Below are positions 1 through 11,900 of a DNA stretch of 64,000 nt, piece by piece. Made by a program: the position numbers and the translations under genes. Origin of the DNA: Paracentrotus lividus (lineage: Eukaryota > Echinodermata > Echinoidea > Camarodonta > Echinidae); assembly GCA_940671915.1 (NCBI GenBank), contig CALNVZ010003432.1, positions 10,229,249 to 10,293,248 of the forward strand, read 5' to 3'. Every line of letters begins with the position of its first letter. Positions within the stretch are counted from its first letter, which is position 1. The notes beneath the pieces were generated by a model that saw nothing but the letters and a program-made list of their open reading frames with translations, was not told where the DNA came from and did no database searches.

Positions 1-288
1 CATCTTCTATTCCGAGGTCTTCAAAAACAGTTGGTACTTCCTCGTCAGTGTCCGGTGTATGTGCTGGTGTGCCTAGCAACTTCTGAAAGTTACCAAAATC
101 ATGTTATATGTCTGTTTTTCAGCCTAAACGGTTCCATTTTCAACCGAATATAGATTAAAACCCGACCACTGTTTGTATTAACCTCGTGTGTCAGTTTGGA
201 GGAATTAGAATAAAAACTGACGAAGCCTTTTACTAACATACATACATACAGTATTCATACATACAACATTACGTTAATCAGAGTAGAG

Positions 289-716
289 ATGCTGCGCGGG
301 TCAAGTTGTGACCTACATCGCGAAGTAGGTTACTTCTTGACCCGCGCTGCACCATTCTTATTTTGGGATGACGTAACAATACCCGTTTGCGCGCGTCTAG
401 ACGTACCATACGTAACAATAGAGCTTTGTGACGTGGCAATGCTGGTCATAACAAACAGGTCAAAATCATGACCTACTTTAGCTCGTACGCGATGACATAA
501 CAATAGGCGTTTGCGCAGCTACCACGCAAAGGCATTGTGACGTCATATGTACAGCTTTAGCTATGTTTACACATGGCCATCATAACAACGTGTACTAATA
601 TATAAAGAGCATTGAAAGTGGTCAAGTGAAGACGTTTATATATTATTTTTTTTCGGTTGCAAGTGACTTGAATCGTATTTTTTCACAAAAATAAGCAAAT
701 CATTTTGAAGTTGAAG
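289..716 (+). promoter_or_regulatory. Putative promoter and 5' UTR of the SAXO-like gene
   Basis: TATATAAAG at 599-607 lies about 110 bp before the proposed ATG at 717, a good TATA-box position. A perfect cAMP-response-type site, TGACGTCA, is at 538-545, and weaker TGACGTAA and TGACGTGG sites lie at about 369 and 431. Two diverged copies of a unit with GACGTAACAATACCCGTTTG at its core occur near 369-398 and 491-520. That these drive the downstream gene is inferred from position only. No clear RFX X-box, expected for many ciliary genes, was found. Confidence 0.45.
291..350. repeat. Inverted repeat with nuclear-receptor-like half sites
   Basis: Arms 291-316 and 325-350 pair with a few mismatches around an 8 bp loop. 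Each arm contains GCGCGGGTCAAG, and the inner ends carry GACCTAC / GTAGGTTAC, resembling receptor half sites. It lies about 250 bp before the TATA-like box. It may be a regulatory palindrome or a short transposon remnant. Confidence 0.6.
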
Positions 717-3700
717 ATGAGGTAAGAGCCTGATTTTTTTTATTTTCCCCCCTAATTTATGTCAAAAATCCATGAACGAAGCCCTAAATGGGTTGAATAT
801 AAGCGGGATTGAGGGATGTGCCCCCCCCCCCCTCCACATTTGTTTTCCTTTCTTTTTTTCCCCTTCAGGTATGTATGATGTGACTTTGATTCATTTGCTT
901 CATTAATTTAAACAATTTCATTCTATGTCAAACATATCTTTTAGAAATAATTTTATACAAACACATAAAAAGTTAATGGATTGTCTGTTTATATATTTTC
1001 AATGATTAAACAAGGCGAAATAATGACAAGAATGTCAATTGTTGCTGAAAGAGATTTGCTTGAATTGAACTTTCGAAGATTTTACTGAGTTTAATAGAGT
1101 GTAGTTGAACAAACTATATGCAGAATCGGGAATGCGAATGTTATATAATCTGTTTTTAATTAACCATTTGTAAAACATTATTTTGAAAAAAAATTGATGT
1201 GTTCGAGACTAATCTTTATTTCAAATGTCATCTTTGTAATTTTCAGTCATAACGCCGCGATGATCAGCAACCGTATTGCCAATATTCGAAGTGCACAAGT
1301 CCAAGTGGAAGTATACAAATCAGAATATCAATCTGTAAGTTGAGTTTAACTAGTAGATTTGAAACAATTGAATATTTAATCCATGCACTGTTTACACCAA
1401 TGTACCAGACCAATTTAAATAGACCGTTTCTAGCTTTGTAAACATCATAAATTGTACGCTACTTCAGTTAATTTACTATTTTTAACTGGTATCTTCAGCT
1501 GAAATACGCGACAATTTACACTACAAATTGAAATTGCGTTACATTTTGTCAAAACTACCTACATTCACATAATCCAAACTAACTAATATTCAATTGTACC
1601 CACAATAGGGGCTATACTGGAGACATCGTTCCCCTCGATCTATTAGTAGTAGAAAAATATTGCTTTTCCTGAAGTATTAATGTGTGAGTTACGTAATGGT
1701 GGCGATACAGACGATCTAAGGTAGATATTGATATACCGCGAAGGCGGGGAGTGGTGGCATTTTCTGATCAAGAAGAGAAAGAACATGAAACTATATAACG
1801 TAATGATATAATGTTGTAGATCCAGTGTAAGTTGCCTTCTTCTTCATCATGTTCTCATTTTATAATTTGTTTGCAGAAAATGATTATTGCTGCATGTTAT
1901 TTTGATAATAATGATGATAATGATGGCTTTTCTATATGATAGCTCTTGTGTCTGTCATGTTGTGTCGTGCGTGGTGCTTCAACATTATTACCAGGGTCCT
2001 TATGTTAGTTTAAGCATATTGTGTATCCAATTACACTTGGATGGAAAGAAGCGAATGTAGTAGTAAATTGGCTTGCTCCATGAGGAAATAACTGCTGTGC
2101 CAGTTGCTGAGGATTGAACCACGACCTTTTCATCCCCAGTCATGTTAAAGTAACAAGACTGTACGTCTACAACACATCTACAATGGCACGGGACTCCTTG
2201 GTGTTTTTTACACTTCTTTATCTTTATCTTGTTTTTTCTTTACCCTTTTTTTTTATTGATCAGAAATATAAATGTTGGCCATGGAATCGTCCTCGGGAGG
2301 CGATCAGACCTACTGTCATCAGGGGTGTTTCAACCCTTAGCTACCCGGCAGAAATGGTATCATGCACTCATCGGTCTTTCGTTCCCCACAAAGTAAGCAA
2401 TTCTTTTATCAAGTTTTTTAAAGGATATGCACATAATACACGTTATTGAAATATGTGGTTTATTCCCAGAATTTAAACATAATAAGAAAGCTTAATTATC
2501 ACATTTGTTGAGGAGCTTTTTTATCATTTATATGTGTATTTGCTTGTTTGATTGATTGTTATTAATGTTCTTTTTTAAAATCAGAACCATCATTACATTA
2601 TTTTCAAATAATCATTGTGGATGTGAACAAAATAGAGAATGAAATAGAATTTGCACCTAACTTGTGGGGATAAGTATTCGTTGGCTCAAAATAAATCGAT
2701 CTCAGTATAAGAAAGTAGATAAATCCCAAATATACGAAATAGCTGAGATATATTTGTATTAGATTCTCCAGTAATCTTATCTTTTTAATTGATTAATTGT
2801 TTCCAGCCTAAAGGACCTCCTAGAAGCTACAAACCCACTCATGATGAGTTTACTATACCCGATGTTGAGATGGATACTAATACAACATACAACGTGGAGT
2901 TTCATGAGAAGGTTGCCAAACCACGACCATCACCTTTTAAACCTGAAGAGAAGGTAAACCAAGATTCATTTATTAATAATTCAGCGGTGGATCAAAGATT
3001 TGAAAATAAGGGGAGACAAATTTGAAAGGGGCGCAGCGAACATTGTTGTGAAATCAAATTGTACTTTCAACGAGTCTGTGTTAAAAATTAAAAAAAATAA
3101 AAAATAAAAAACGGGGCACATGACTGCTGCGCCCCTCCCTTGGATCTGCCACTGTAATTAAAAGCAAAGTATAAAAGCGATGATTACTGTTTTTTGTTTC
3201 GTTTGTTGTTGGTTTTTTTTTTCTATTATGACCAACAGTATATTGTATGGCTCTTTTATTACGCTATTATTGAAATATGTATCTGTATCAATTATCCATA
3301 ATTTATCATTATTATATTCTATAATTACTATTATTACTATTAGAAAGGATACTTAACATGAATTATGCAACAAGAGAAACGGAGGGAGACTTTGTTATTT
3401 TCAAATTGAATGAGCCCTTGATTGATATGAAATATGTCTACTGTAATTGTAACAGAAGTGTATCATATCTATTTTTGGCGTCCCTCCAGGTTATTGATAA
3501 TAAGCCATTTAACGAGAAGACAGTGTACCAAGCCCACTTTAAGAAGTTTACACAAGAAGAGCTTGGAACATGCAAGGTGGAGGCGAAACTCCATCAGGAT
3601 AATCTCGGCAAAGAAGAGAAGAAGACCTTTAATGCAAAGAGTACTGCTCAGGTATATAAAGTGAGATTGATGGAGATCTTGAAGGTGTGGTAGTGAGGAT

Positions 3701-6167
3701 GCTGGTGATGGTGACGGTGATGATGTTAATAATAGTGATGATGATAATGATGATGATGATGAATGGAAATTCTTCTTTTTTTTCCAAAAGATTTTGTTTA
3801 ATGTTTGGTTTTTTTGTTGTTTTAATGTTTGTTTAATTGCTTAATTAAGAAAAAAAAATCAATGTTAAGCCGAAAGTTAGGGAGGAATATCTTTAAGAAG
3901 AAAATCAAAAACAATAGATAAAATACGAGAAATGTAATGGATGGTAAACGAAAAAAAAAAAAAAATACTGGACTGGGTCAACACAATGGATAAGAACAAT
4001 ATATAATAAAGGATATTAATATTATTCCCATGTTCTAGATATATATCTAGACTCATAAATATTAACCCAGAATGTTGTTGTTTTGTTTTGTTGTTTTTTT
4101 CCTTCTAGGATTCGTTCCGTCCCCTGGGTAAGGTCTCTCCTGCGACTTTGCTCAAACCGGCCGAGAATTCCCACATAGATCCATCCAAGCCTTTTCAGAC
4201 TGAGACTACACATCGTGCCGAGTATACACCAAAGAACATCAAGATCAAAACGACGCGCCCTCCTTATACACCGTCAAACGGGACCAGAAAACCAGCAAAA
4301 GAGAAGGGTCAATTCCTAACGGTTTTCAAGAGGGACTTTGTTGAACACAAGCCAAGCACTCCAGAACAGAGTTACAAGCCTAAGCAAACCTACAATAGAA
4401 ATCGTAAGTTCAAGATATGTCTCTAAAATATTAACCCACAATTTCCCAATAGAATGAAAATTGTTTGAATTTGCTAATAAAAATAGTGGCACCAAAATGT
4501 TAAAGATCTTTCGGAATTAATGTCATTCATTGAACTGAGAAGGTTGATTCTGTGCCTCATATTTTAAAAAAAATTAATAAAGTTAAAAAAAAAAAAAAAA
4601 AAAAAAAAATCGATTTTATCAGTCTGTTTCTGAAAGAATACACTTTCACAATTATATGTATTTATGTAATACAGTATCTCTTCAATATGAATATATTTTT
4701 TTTCATTTTGACCACGCCTACTTTTGTTTCCTCCAATCACAGTATCTAAGTTCGACGAAAGGACAACCCACCGCATGTCATACCAGCCAATCCCATTCAT
4801 CGTTAACCAGCCTCGTTCACCATGGGCTAATCGTAATAAGACAGTAGTCGTGTCCAAGGCTCAGCGGGCACGACTTGATCTCCTCACTAGTTATCAGGTA
4901 AACTACTAGAATGCACTTTGGTGGAAAACCAGACATGAGAGAGAGATATAGAGGGAGAGAGGGAGAGAAAGAGAGAGGGGGAGAAAGAGAAAGAGAGAGA
5001 GAAGGAGAGAGGGATATTTTGGAAAAATTTTAGAGGACTGCTGAAATAACTGCCAAAATCAGGCTCCAGGCTAAAGTTAAATTTAAAATTGGACAGGAAG
5101 AAAAGAATAAGAAAAGATATACAGGAAGAGAAAAAGAGGATGAAAGAATACGTTTTACGTTAAAATTACTAATTCTTAATATTTCTATCTTAATATTTCC
5201 TTTAAACCGCTTTATTCTGCTCTTACTAGGAAGCATAAAAAAAGGAATATAAGATGTAATATTACTACTAAGCAATATTATTCAAACGTGATGAGCTTTA
5301 ATGTCATGATTACCTTTGTTGTTGCCAATTTAGGAGGCATTTAAGGATCCTGCCAGTATTATTCCAATGAGGAGGTGCCGAGGAGTGACTTACAAAGTCT
5401 CCAATAACCTGGAGGGTTCGGGCGCTGGAGCTTCAGGGGATAAGAGAGCGCCAATGGAAGACAGCACCTCGTATAAGATGAGCTATGTACCATGGGGAAA
5501 AACTAAGAGAGCAGACTCATTCAAAGTAAGATTAAAAACTATCATCATAATTGGAACAGCTTAACTTGTATAATATTACAGTCTATTCTTGGTATGAGAA
5601 AAATACCAGATCTTGTTACGAAGCAAATCTTCAGCTCTCATTTTCAATCATGTGCACAGTGCCCGGGGCACTGTGTCCACATGCCTAAGAGAGAGGTAAA
5701 ACAGGATTTGTTTCAATTTGTTTGTGAAGTTGATGGTAACTTCTGAATTACTAGATGTCACACCCCTTAATCTCAATCACCTCATTACAACTGAGTAAAC
5801 TGTATATTTTATCTCCACTTATTAATCTTAACAGCTGCAGACGGCCTACAAGATACCCTCAGCCCCCTTCTTTGGTAAATCAACCACCGGCACTCACTAC
5901 ATGGGTTTCCCAGCACCCCCGGCCAAATCCTGCAAGCCCCTAATCCGACCCCGCTCGGGCCCAGGCAAGATGAGCAGTCTGACCACATACAGAGCCACGT
6001 TCGGCCGCCGTGCAGTCAGCTGCCCACCGCCCCGCGATGCAGATAGGTCAGCCTCCACATATGAAAGTTCACGTACGAAGCGGACATCAAAGGGGCTCAC
6101 AGTACCACCGAATACAGCCGTTAACAACACACCAGCAGTTTCAGGATCAGATACAAATAAAATTTAG
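717..6167 (+). CDS. SAXO: SAXO-family stabilizer of axonemal microtubules (9 exons)
   Basis: Exons: 717-721, 1247-1334, 2264-2392, 2807-2953, 3490-3651, 4109-4403, 4743-4897, 5334-5525 and 5835-6167. All introns are GT-AG and all junctions keep phase, giving about 501 residues against 474 for human SAXO1. The protein is basic, proline-rich and built from repeated short Mn-type motifs, for example FDERTTHRMSYQP, DSTSYKMSYVPWG, STTGTHYMGFPAPP and MSSLTTYRATF, close in pattern to FDNRTTH and YKMSYV of SAXO1. Known members bind along axonemal microtubules of cilia and sperm tails through these repeats. The Cys-rich N-terminus of vertebrate SAXO1/2 is absent. The first exon contributes only ATG-AG before its donor; a downstream Met at residue 6 is an alternative start. 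The family call is firm, but SAXO1 versus SAXO2 orthology is not. It converges on TCERG1. Confidence 0.85.
4936..5013. repeat. GA-rich simple repeat
   Basis: Nearly pure GAGAGA purine tract in an intron of the SAXO-like gene, just after the exon ending at 4897. Confidence 0.85.
5655..5675. repeat. 21 bp near-perfect palindrome
   Basis: CACAGTGCC-CGG-GGCACTGTG is self-complementary except at the central base. It sits in the last intron of the SAXO-like gene. It may be a factor site or the core of a small foldback element. Confidence 0.6.
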
Positions 6168-8407
6168 AATCTCATTGCAAGACTTAGCCAGACAAATTAA
6201 TGCAGTTATACCCCGATTGATTTAAAATGATATGCAATTGAAAAAATAATTGGAAGAATATCTAATTTGATTACATGTTTCAAGGTGTCAGGCAAATAGA
6301 ATTTTATGCCTATGGGCTTTGGTGAAAAATGATTAAATTTAAACATTTAAATTTAAGTCATTGAAAACGAAAATCATGAAACATCATCATTTTTATAACT
6401 TGACACTTTAAATTAATAACATGAACAAGTAGATGGTGATATTCTTCACAATGCTAAGAGCAAAGGAAGTGCAATAAGCCATTTCTATCCATCATCATGA
6501 TATCTGATTTATATTTGTATTTTTGAAGAAAAACAATTCAATAACAAAATATTGATACTGAAATGAAAGACTGGATGAATTTAAATATATCTTTGTAAAA
6601 AGAAATCAAAATAACATCAGAATGATCAAACCTTTCAAGCATTTCATGGAAAATATCCTTACTTTTATTCCATCAAAAAACATTAAGCAATAGTACAATA
6701 TAAACAGCTTGTTCAGCTCCAATAGATCTAATGATCTCAAATAGACTTGACATATTTTTAAAACAATTCTACTTGGCATTCAGAAAAATGGTTTGACATT
6801 CGACGAGTATAGAACAGTGACAGTGACAATAAAATCCAGTGAAAATAACTCGAGTTTAAAAGCATTGTGATTTCAGTGTAACAAAAATGAGTGGTTCTTA
6901 TATGTGAGAGATGTGATGGAGAGTGCTACAGAAACAAATGGATGGGCATTTTCAATTTTAGTTCACAAAAACACTTAAGATTGGCACAGTCATAGTGGTT
7001 AAAGAGCTACATATCATGTATCTAACAGATTTAAAATAGCACGTAGAATAAGAATGCAAAAGACTATAAAGCCCTCTATATTTTCAATGTAAAGTTGGGA
7101 AATAATTTCACAGAAGAACACACATTATTTTACATCTTTACACATCCTGAAAAAGTGTGAATGACAGAAGAAAGTCTTTCAAAAGCAAGAGGTAAGAAAC
7201 TAGTTCAGAATGAGTGTTGACGTAACACACGTATAATCTTCTATTTATAAACAAAATGTTCATGAAATCTGCTTGGAACAAACAAGTTAGCATATGTTTG
7301 GGGGGGGGGGCCTTGGATATGTTTCTTTATCTTATCTTTACTGTTAAAGGAAATAGGAAGTGCATATTGTCTTATTGTTTGTAATCAAGGATATATATAA
7401 ACCAATTCAATTGGGGAAATATTATAAATCTACTTTATGTTATTCAAGGTTTTTAAAAAATTATCACAAATAAATCATTGACAAACTTAATCAAAGTGCA
7501 TAAAAGTATCAACTCTTTCATTGCTATTAATTAATGGAGGTGCTAAGTCGTCATTACTATTTCAAGTTCATGATATAAATAAATTTGCTTCCAAAGAATG
7601 TTCCAAAAATGTAAAAACTAAATAAATTTGGGGTCAGTAAATCAATAAATTGGTCATTCAGATTGAACATTTCTATCTCAAATTAATTTCTGACACCTCA
7701 AAATACAATTTACTCAAAATCATAATGCTTAATTAATGATTTAAAATGAATCTGCTGAAATATATCAATTGGATTTGACAAAATAAATAATTAATATCAT
7801 AATTCAAAGTGGTAGAATGGACTACCACATGTTAATTTTCAAGACATCATATCAATATGGTCTGAAATTAGGTGTAAAAGCTCCAAACACCCCATTCCCT
7901 TCAATAGAAAATATTTATAAAAAAAAAAAACCACCACTAAAAACCCGAACGACGCACCACAACTTGCAAGTTACTCATGTATCAAAAAGATACATTATTT
8001 GATGTGTGGCTATGTAAGATTTCATGTATTACTTTGATTAGAAAAAGCTTTGATTACATAACAATCCAGTATGTTCCCCCAATCCCCAACTGGGTCAATA
8101 GCTATTGACAAGTAGCCGAATCATGGATCGATACGCGATGTCTTCAACCTCCAGTATAGTAGGATAACCTGTCTGTAACACACAACATTGTTCGTTCCGA
8201 TGCCTTTAAAGATAAAGTGGCTTTTCTAGACAGGTTCTACAAAACAAATGTTTTCATTAAAGAGACAAAAAAGATAACAGATGGCCTTTGTAGAGAGGCT
8301 ACCACTAAAACAGGATTGAATGACTTGAATCAAACGAACATCACCCCAACAGTCGTGAGATGCTCACTACATTATAATCCATTCACATTCAGGCAGTTCA
8401 TCCTTTG
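6168..8407. other. SAXO 3' UTR and convergent intergenic spacer
   Basis: AT-rich sequence between the SAXO stop codon and the TCERG1 3' end, with several weak AATAAA-like strings (near 7570, 7621 and 7783). No coding exon, RNA gene or clear repeat was recognised apart from a G run at about 7301-7310. The UTRs of both genes presumably end here, but no cleavage site can be fixed. Confidence 0.6.
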
Positions 8408-8935
8408 CAGCAAGTTTGGAACTCAATACTGTACTTTCAATGAATGACATGTTAGACAGCCACAGAGAGGGATCACTTCATAATGGTTCTTCTAGAGCAT
8501 CCTGAAGCCATAACGGTCAGAAGTGTTCATTTATATAGTGATTTTAAACATCAATACTGTTTGTTCAGTGAATGACAGACAGCAGGGAAACAGATAGGCG
8601 AGATCTTGGAGGGTTACGAAGGCATGGGGGGAGGGAGAGGTGTTCTTTTATAGCGATTTTAAACGTCAATACTGTCCTTCTTATAAGTAGCAGGCAGTCT
8701 GGTAAAGCAGACTGAGGGAGGGCTCACTTTCCATCAATACTGTCCAAGAAAATGCTCACTTCATAATGGTTCTCATGGAGGGTTCTTAAGCTGTAGGGGG
8801 CGATGACATTGTTCCTTTACAGCAATTAATTTTAAATTTCTATACTGTCCTTTTATTGAACAACAGCCAGAGAGAAGGCTCACTTCATAATGGTTCTCCT
8901 AGAGGGTTCCGAAGCCGTAGGTGGCGGTGGAGGTC
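8408..8935 (-). repeat. Tandem array containing the TCERG1 stop codon and 3' UTR copies
   Basis: Diverged direct repeats of roughly 70-190 bp. One half-unit, CACTTCATAATGGTTCTC with flanks, is at about 8472, 8758 and 8879; the last copy is the real TCERG1 C-terminal codons and stop. The other half-unit, TCAATACTGT, is at about 8422, 8552, 8667 and 8734, with a variant at 8840. The copies lie 3' of the stop on the minus strand and do not continue the reading frame. Confidence 0.75.
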
Positions 8936-11900
8936 CACCTCGGGCAACTTGGTCAATATACTCCATCAGCATGTCCTTCCTCTCATTAGGAACACAGTCA
9001 AGAATCAAGTAGCGTTTGTCTTTCTGCAGAACTTTCTCAATATCGTCCAGATGCTGCTTCGACTCACCAATCATCTTCTTGGACCTGAAACAACAACAAA
9101 GCAAAGTATAATGGTTTAACATTGTGATTGCAGTCTCACAAAACATTAATATTACAAACAACTACTTTTGGAAAAATGGCTTGAGTAATACTCATATTTT
9201 GTTTATCAACACATTCCTAAATCCTATGTGTGTAAGTTAACTACATGAGCTCTAAAAACGATTTTCATTCTCCGAACAAAAAGTCCATAAAACTGTTGAC
9301 CTTTAGGGGGAAGGGAGGGACTGACTGTAAGAGCAAAATACTGCTCTACCAAAGTAGGTCTTCTGTCGAGAGCTACAAGCCCATTAAAAGCACTCTTGAG
9401 ATTGTTCATCAAATAGCAAATGGGAAGAAACCGGTCAATATCTATTTACATTTAACTTTATACCATCTAATTTATAAAAAACTTTCCAGAACTTTATGGA
9501 AATCATGTTTTTAAATAACAAAAGAAACCCTACAGCATTAATTTAGGGCCACAAGGTGATCCCATATAACAAGACAGCTTAAAAAAACTGCCATTGCTTA
9601 CATTTTGCTATTACCAGTATATATTTTCTGTCCCCCGCCCACGCCCCCCCCCCAAAAAAAAAAAAAAAAAAAAAAAAAATGAAAAGTCATCATTGATCAG
9701 TACTTTTGAAAGTTAAGTTTTGTTTCGTTCATATTTCCTCATTTGCAGGGATTAAGATTAGCCTTTTGACTCTAAAAGGCCTTGAATAGATCAGAGGACA
9801 AACTTACTTGTAAGTGATGAACTTGGTTTCCTTGAGTAGCTTCTTGAAGGCCAGTCGACTATCATAGTACTTCTCCTTGATGTAATCGTCAAACTCATGC
9901 TCACGTTTCTGCAAACATATAACAATGGGAAGATTTGGGTCTCAGTTGGTGCATATCACACTCAAATATAACCTCTATATGCACTAGTAATCCAAAAACT
10001 TTGGGGTATTACTGCCCTGACTAGAGCTCTGGCAGCTACACACAGAACATACGCGATAAAATTTTCATTTACAGGGCTACATTCTTCTTCATATGCCTTA
10101 CGTATTACAACTCATTTATAGAATTTATATTTACGGAGGCTCTTTTATCACCTATAGGAGTTTCTTTCAAGAGACTATGGTGAACGGTGCACTCAGCCTC
10201 CGTCTAATCTTTTCTTGAGAGTATTCCTATAATACATACCCTGTCACTGGAAGAGAATTTGGTGAAACGAGCATCTTCCTTGATGGCTTTTCTCACTTCC
10301 TTCCAAGATGATGTTAACTCCAGCTGAGAAAGACAAACAAGATAATATTGTTAATCCTAAGGATTAATCCTAAGGATGTTAAAAAAAAAAACACACAAAT
10401 TCATCCTTTTCTTTGTCTTGAAGATATAATCTAACTCATGCATCTGGTAAATTCTAATTCTATCATGAAACTTTGCAAGATTTGCTTGGAAGAGGAGTTT
10501 GAATGTAAATTATCCCCAAAATATGTATTTTAAACAGTACTGAGAGTCATACCAAATTTGTCATAAATGATAAGAATGATAGTCGATTCGTTTAGTTTTA
10601 CATCTCACATATCAATCATCTATGACACGCCCGGTGCTCTATTATTTTTATAACCAATGGCTCTCTGGAATTTCAAGATTTTTTTTTTTCAAGCCGGGCA
10701 CCATATTACCTCACCTGGGATGAGTGTGGAAATGTAGATTTATGTCTTCCCAAAGAATATTAGTGAAGTAGTAGAAAATTGAACCTACATGTATGCCTTG
10801 TGACCTACAGTCCAAAAACATATCCATTATGCCACCATTATATCATCTCTTTTTCAATCCTGTTGATAATTATTTCATAAATTTAGCAGTTGCGTTAGCA
10901 TGTATGAATACCTGTAAAGTATTTTTAACAGACTTGCATTCACTTACAGATTTGGTTTCATCCAGCAGCTCCCTAAACTTAGCCTTCTTCTTACGAGATA
11001 GGTTGCTGACATGTTCGTTGAACATCTTTTCTTTTTCCTCTCTCTCCAGTAGCTCAGCTAGCTTCCAGCGGCTATCTTTCCTGAGGGAACGTCTGGTGTC
11101 TCGCCAGCTGGCATCAGAATCACGCACCTGGGTAATAAGCGATAAAGGGCATACAATAATATAATGCATGCATGAACATCATAATCAATTACCTGGAAAA
11201 AATTTATAAGACAATTAATTTTTTTTTTTTTTGGGGGGGGGGGAATAGAAATGGAAAGGCCCACTTTTGGCAACCTGCATTTCATCTAAGTCAAATAAAT
11301 TAATAGGATATTCAAAATACAGGTACAACCTTTTTCTGTTACAAAGAGAAATTGTTTCTGAATCTCATGCCTGACTACAGTCAGCCCATGTTCTTCCTAG
11401 CACGGACATGAGATTACATCATAACGTAGCAAATCTCCCGAAATTGTGATAGTTTGCACCTATGTATGTGTGTGCCTATTTGTTATACAGAGGTTTTTGT
11501 TATACAGTCCACTCCCATTTAAACACAGTGCTCAGGATCAAGTGAATTATCTCATCATAATAAAATCTTTTAAAACTATAAAACACAGAGATACAGAGAG
11601 ACATGGGGATATCTGGAAATCAGGAATGATCGCACTGCCTCATTATAACAAAATCTCTTCGTATCTGTGCACATTATAACAAGAGTAGACTGTAATAAAG
11701 TACTTGGCTTGTTCGTGAGCATCTTGTTGAATGGGAATGAACTGTACTACAATGTGACTCGACAGATACATGTAAACTCACAAGATCTGCAAGCAGAGCA
11801 TTGAAGTGATTTTGAGCCTCATCCTTCCTGTACTGGTCTCTCTCCTTGTCTAATTCTTTCTGCTGCTCTGTACGTGTTCTCTGTACCTCCTTCTCCCGCT

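Noticed and set aside
10352..10379. TAATCCTAAGGATTAATCCTAAGG tandem/palindromic string
   Set aside because: Only two short units; within what AT-rich intron sequence gives by chance or slippage.
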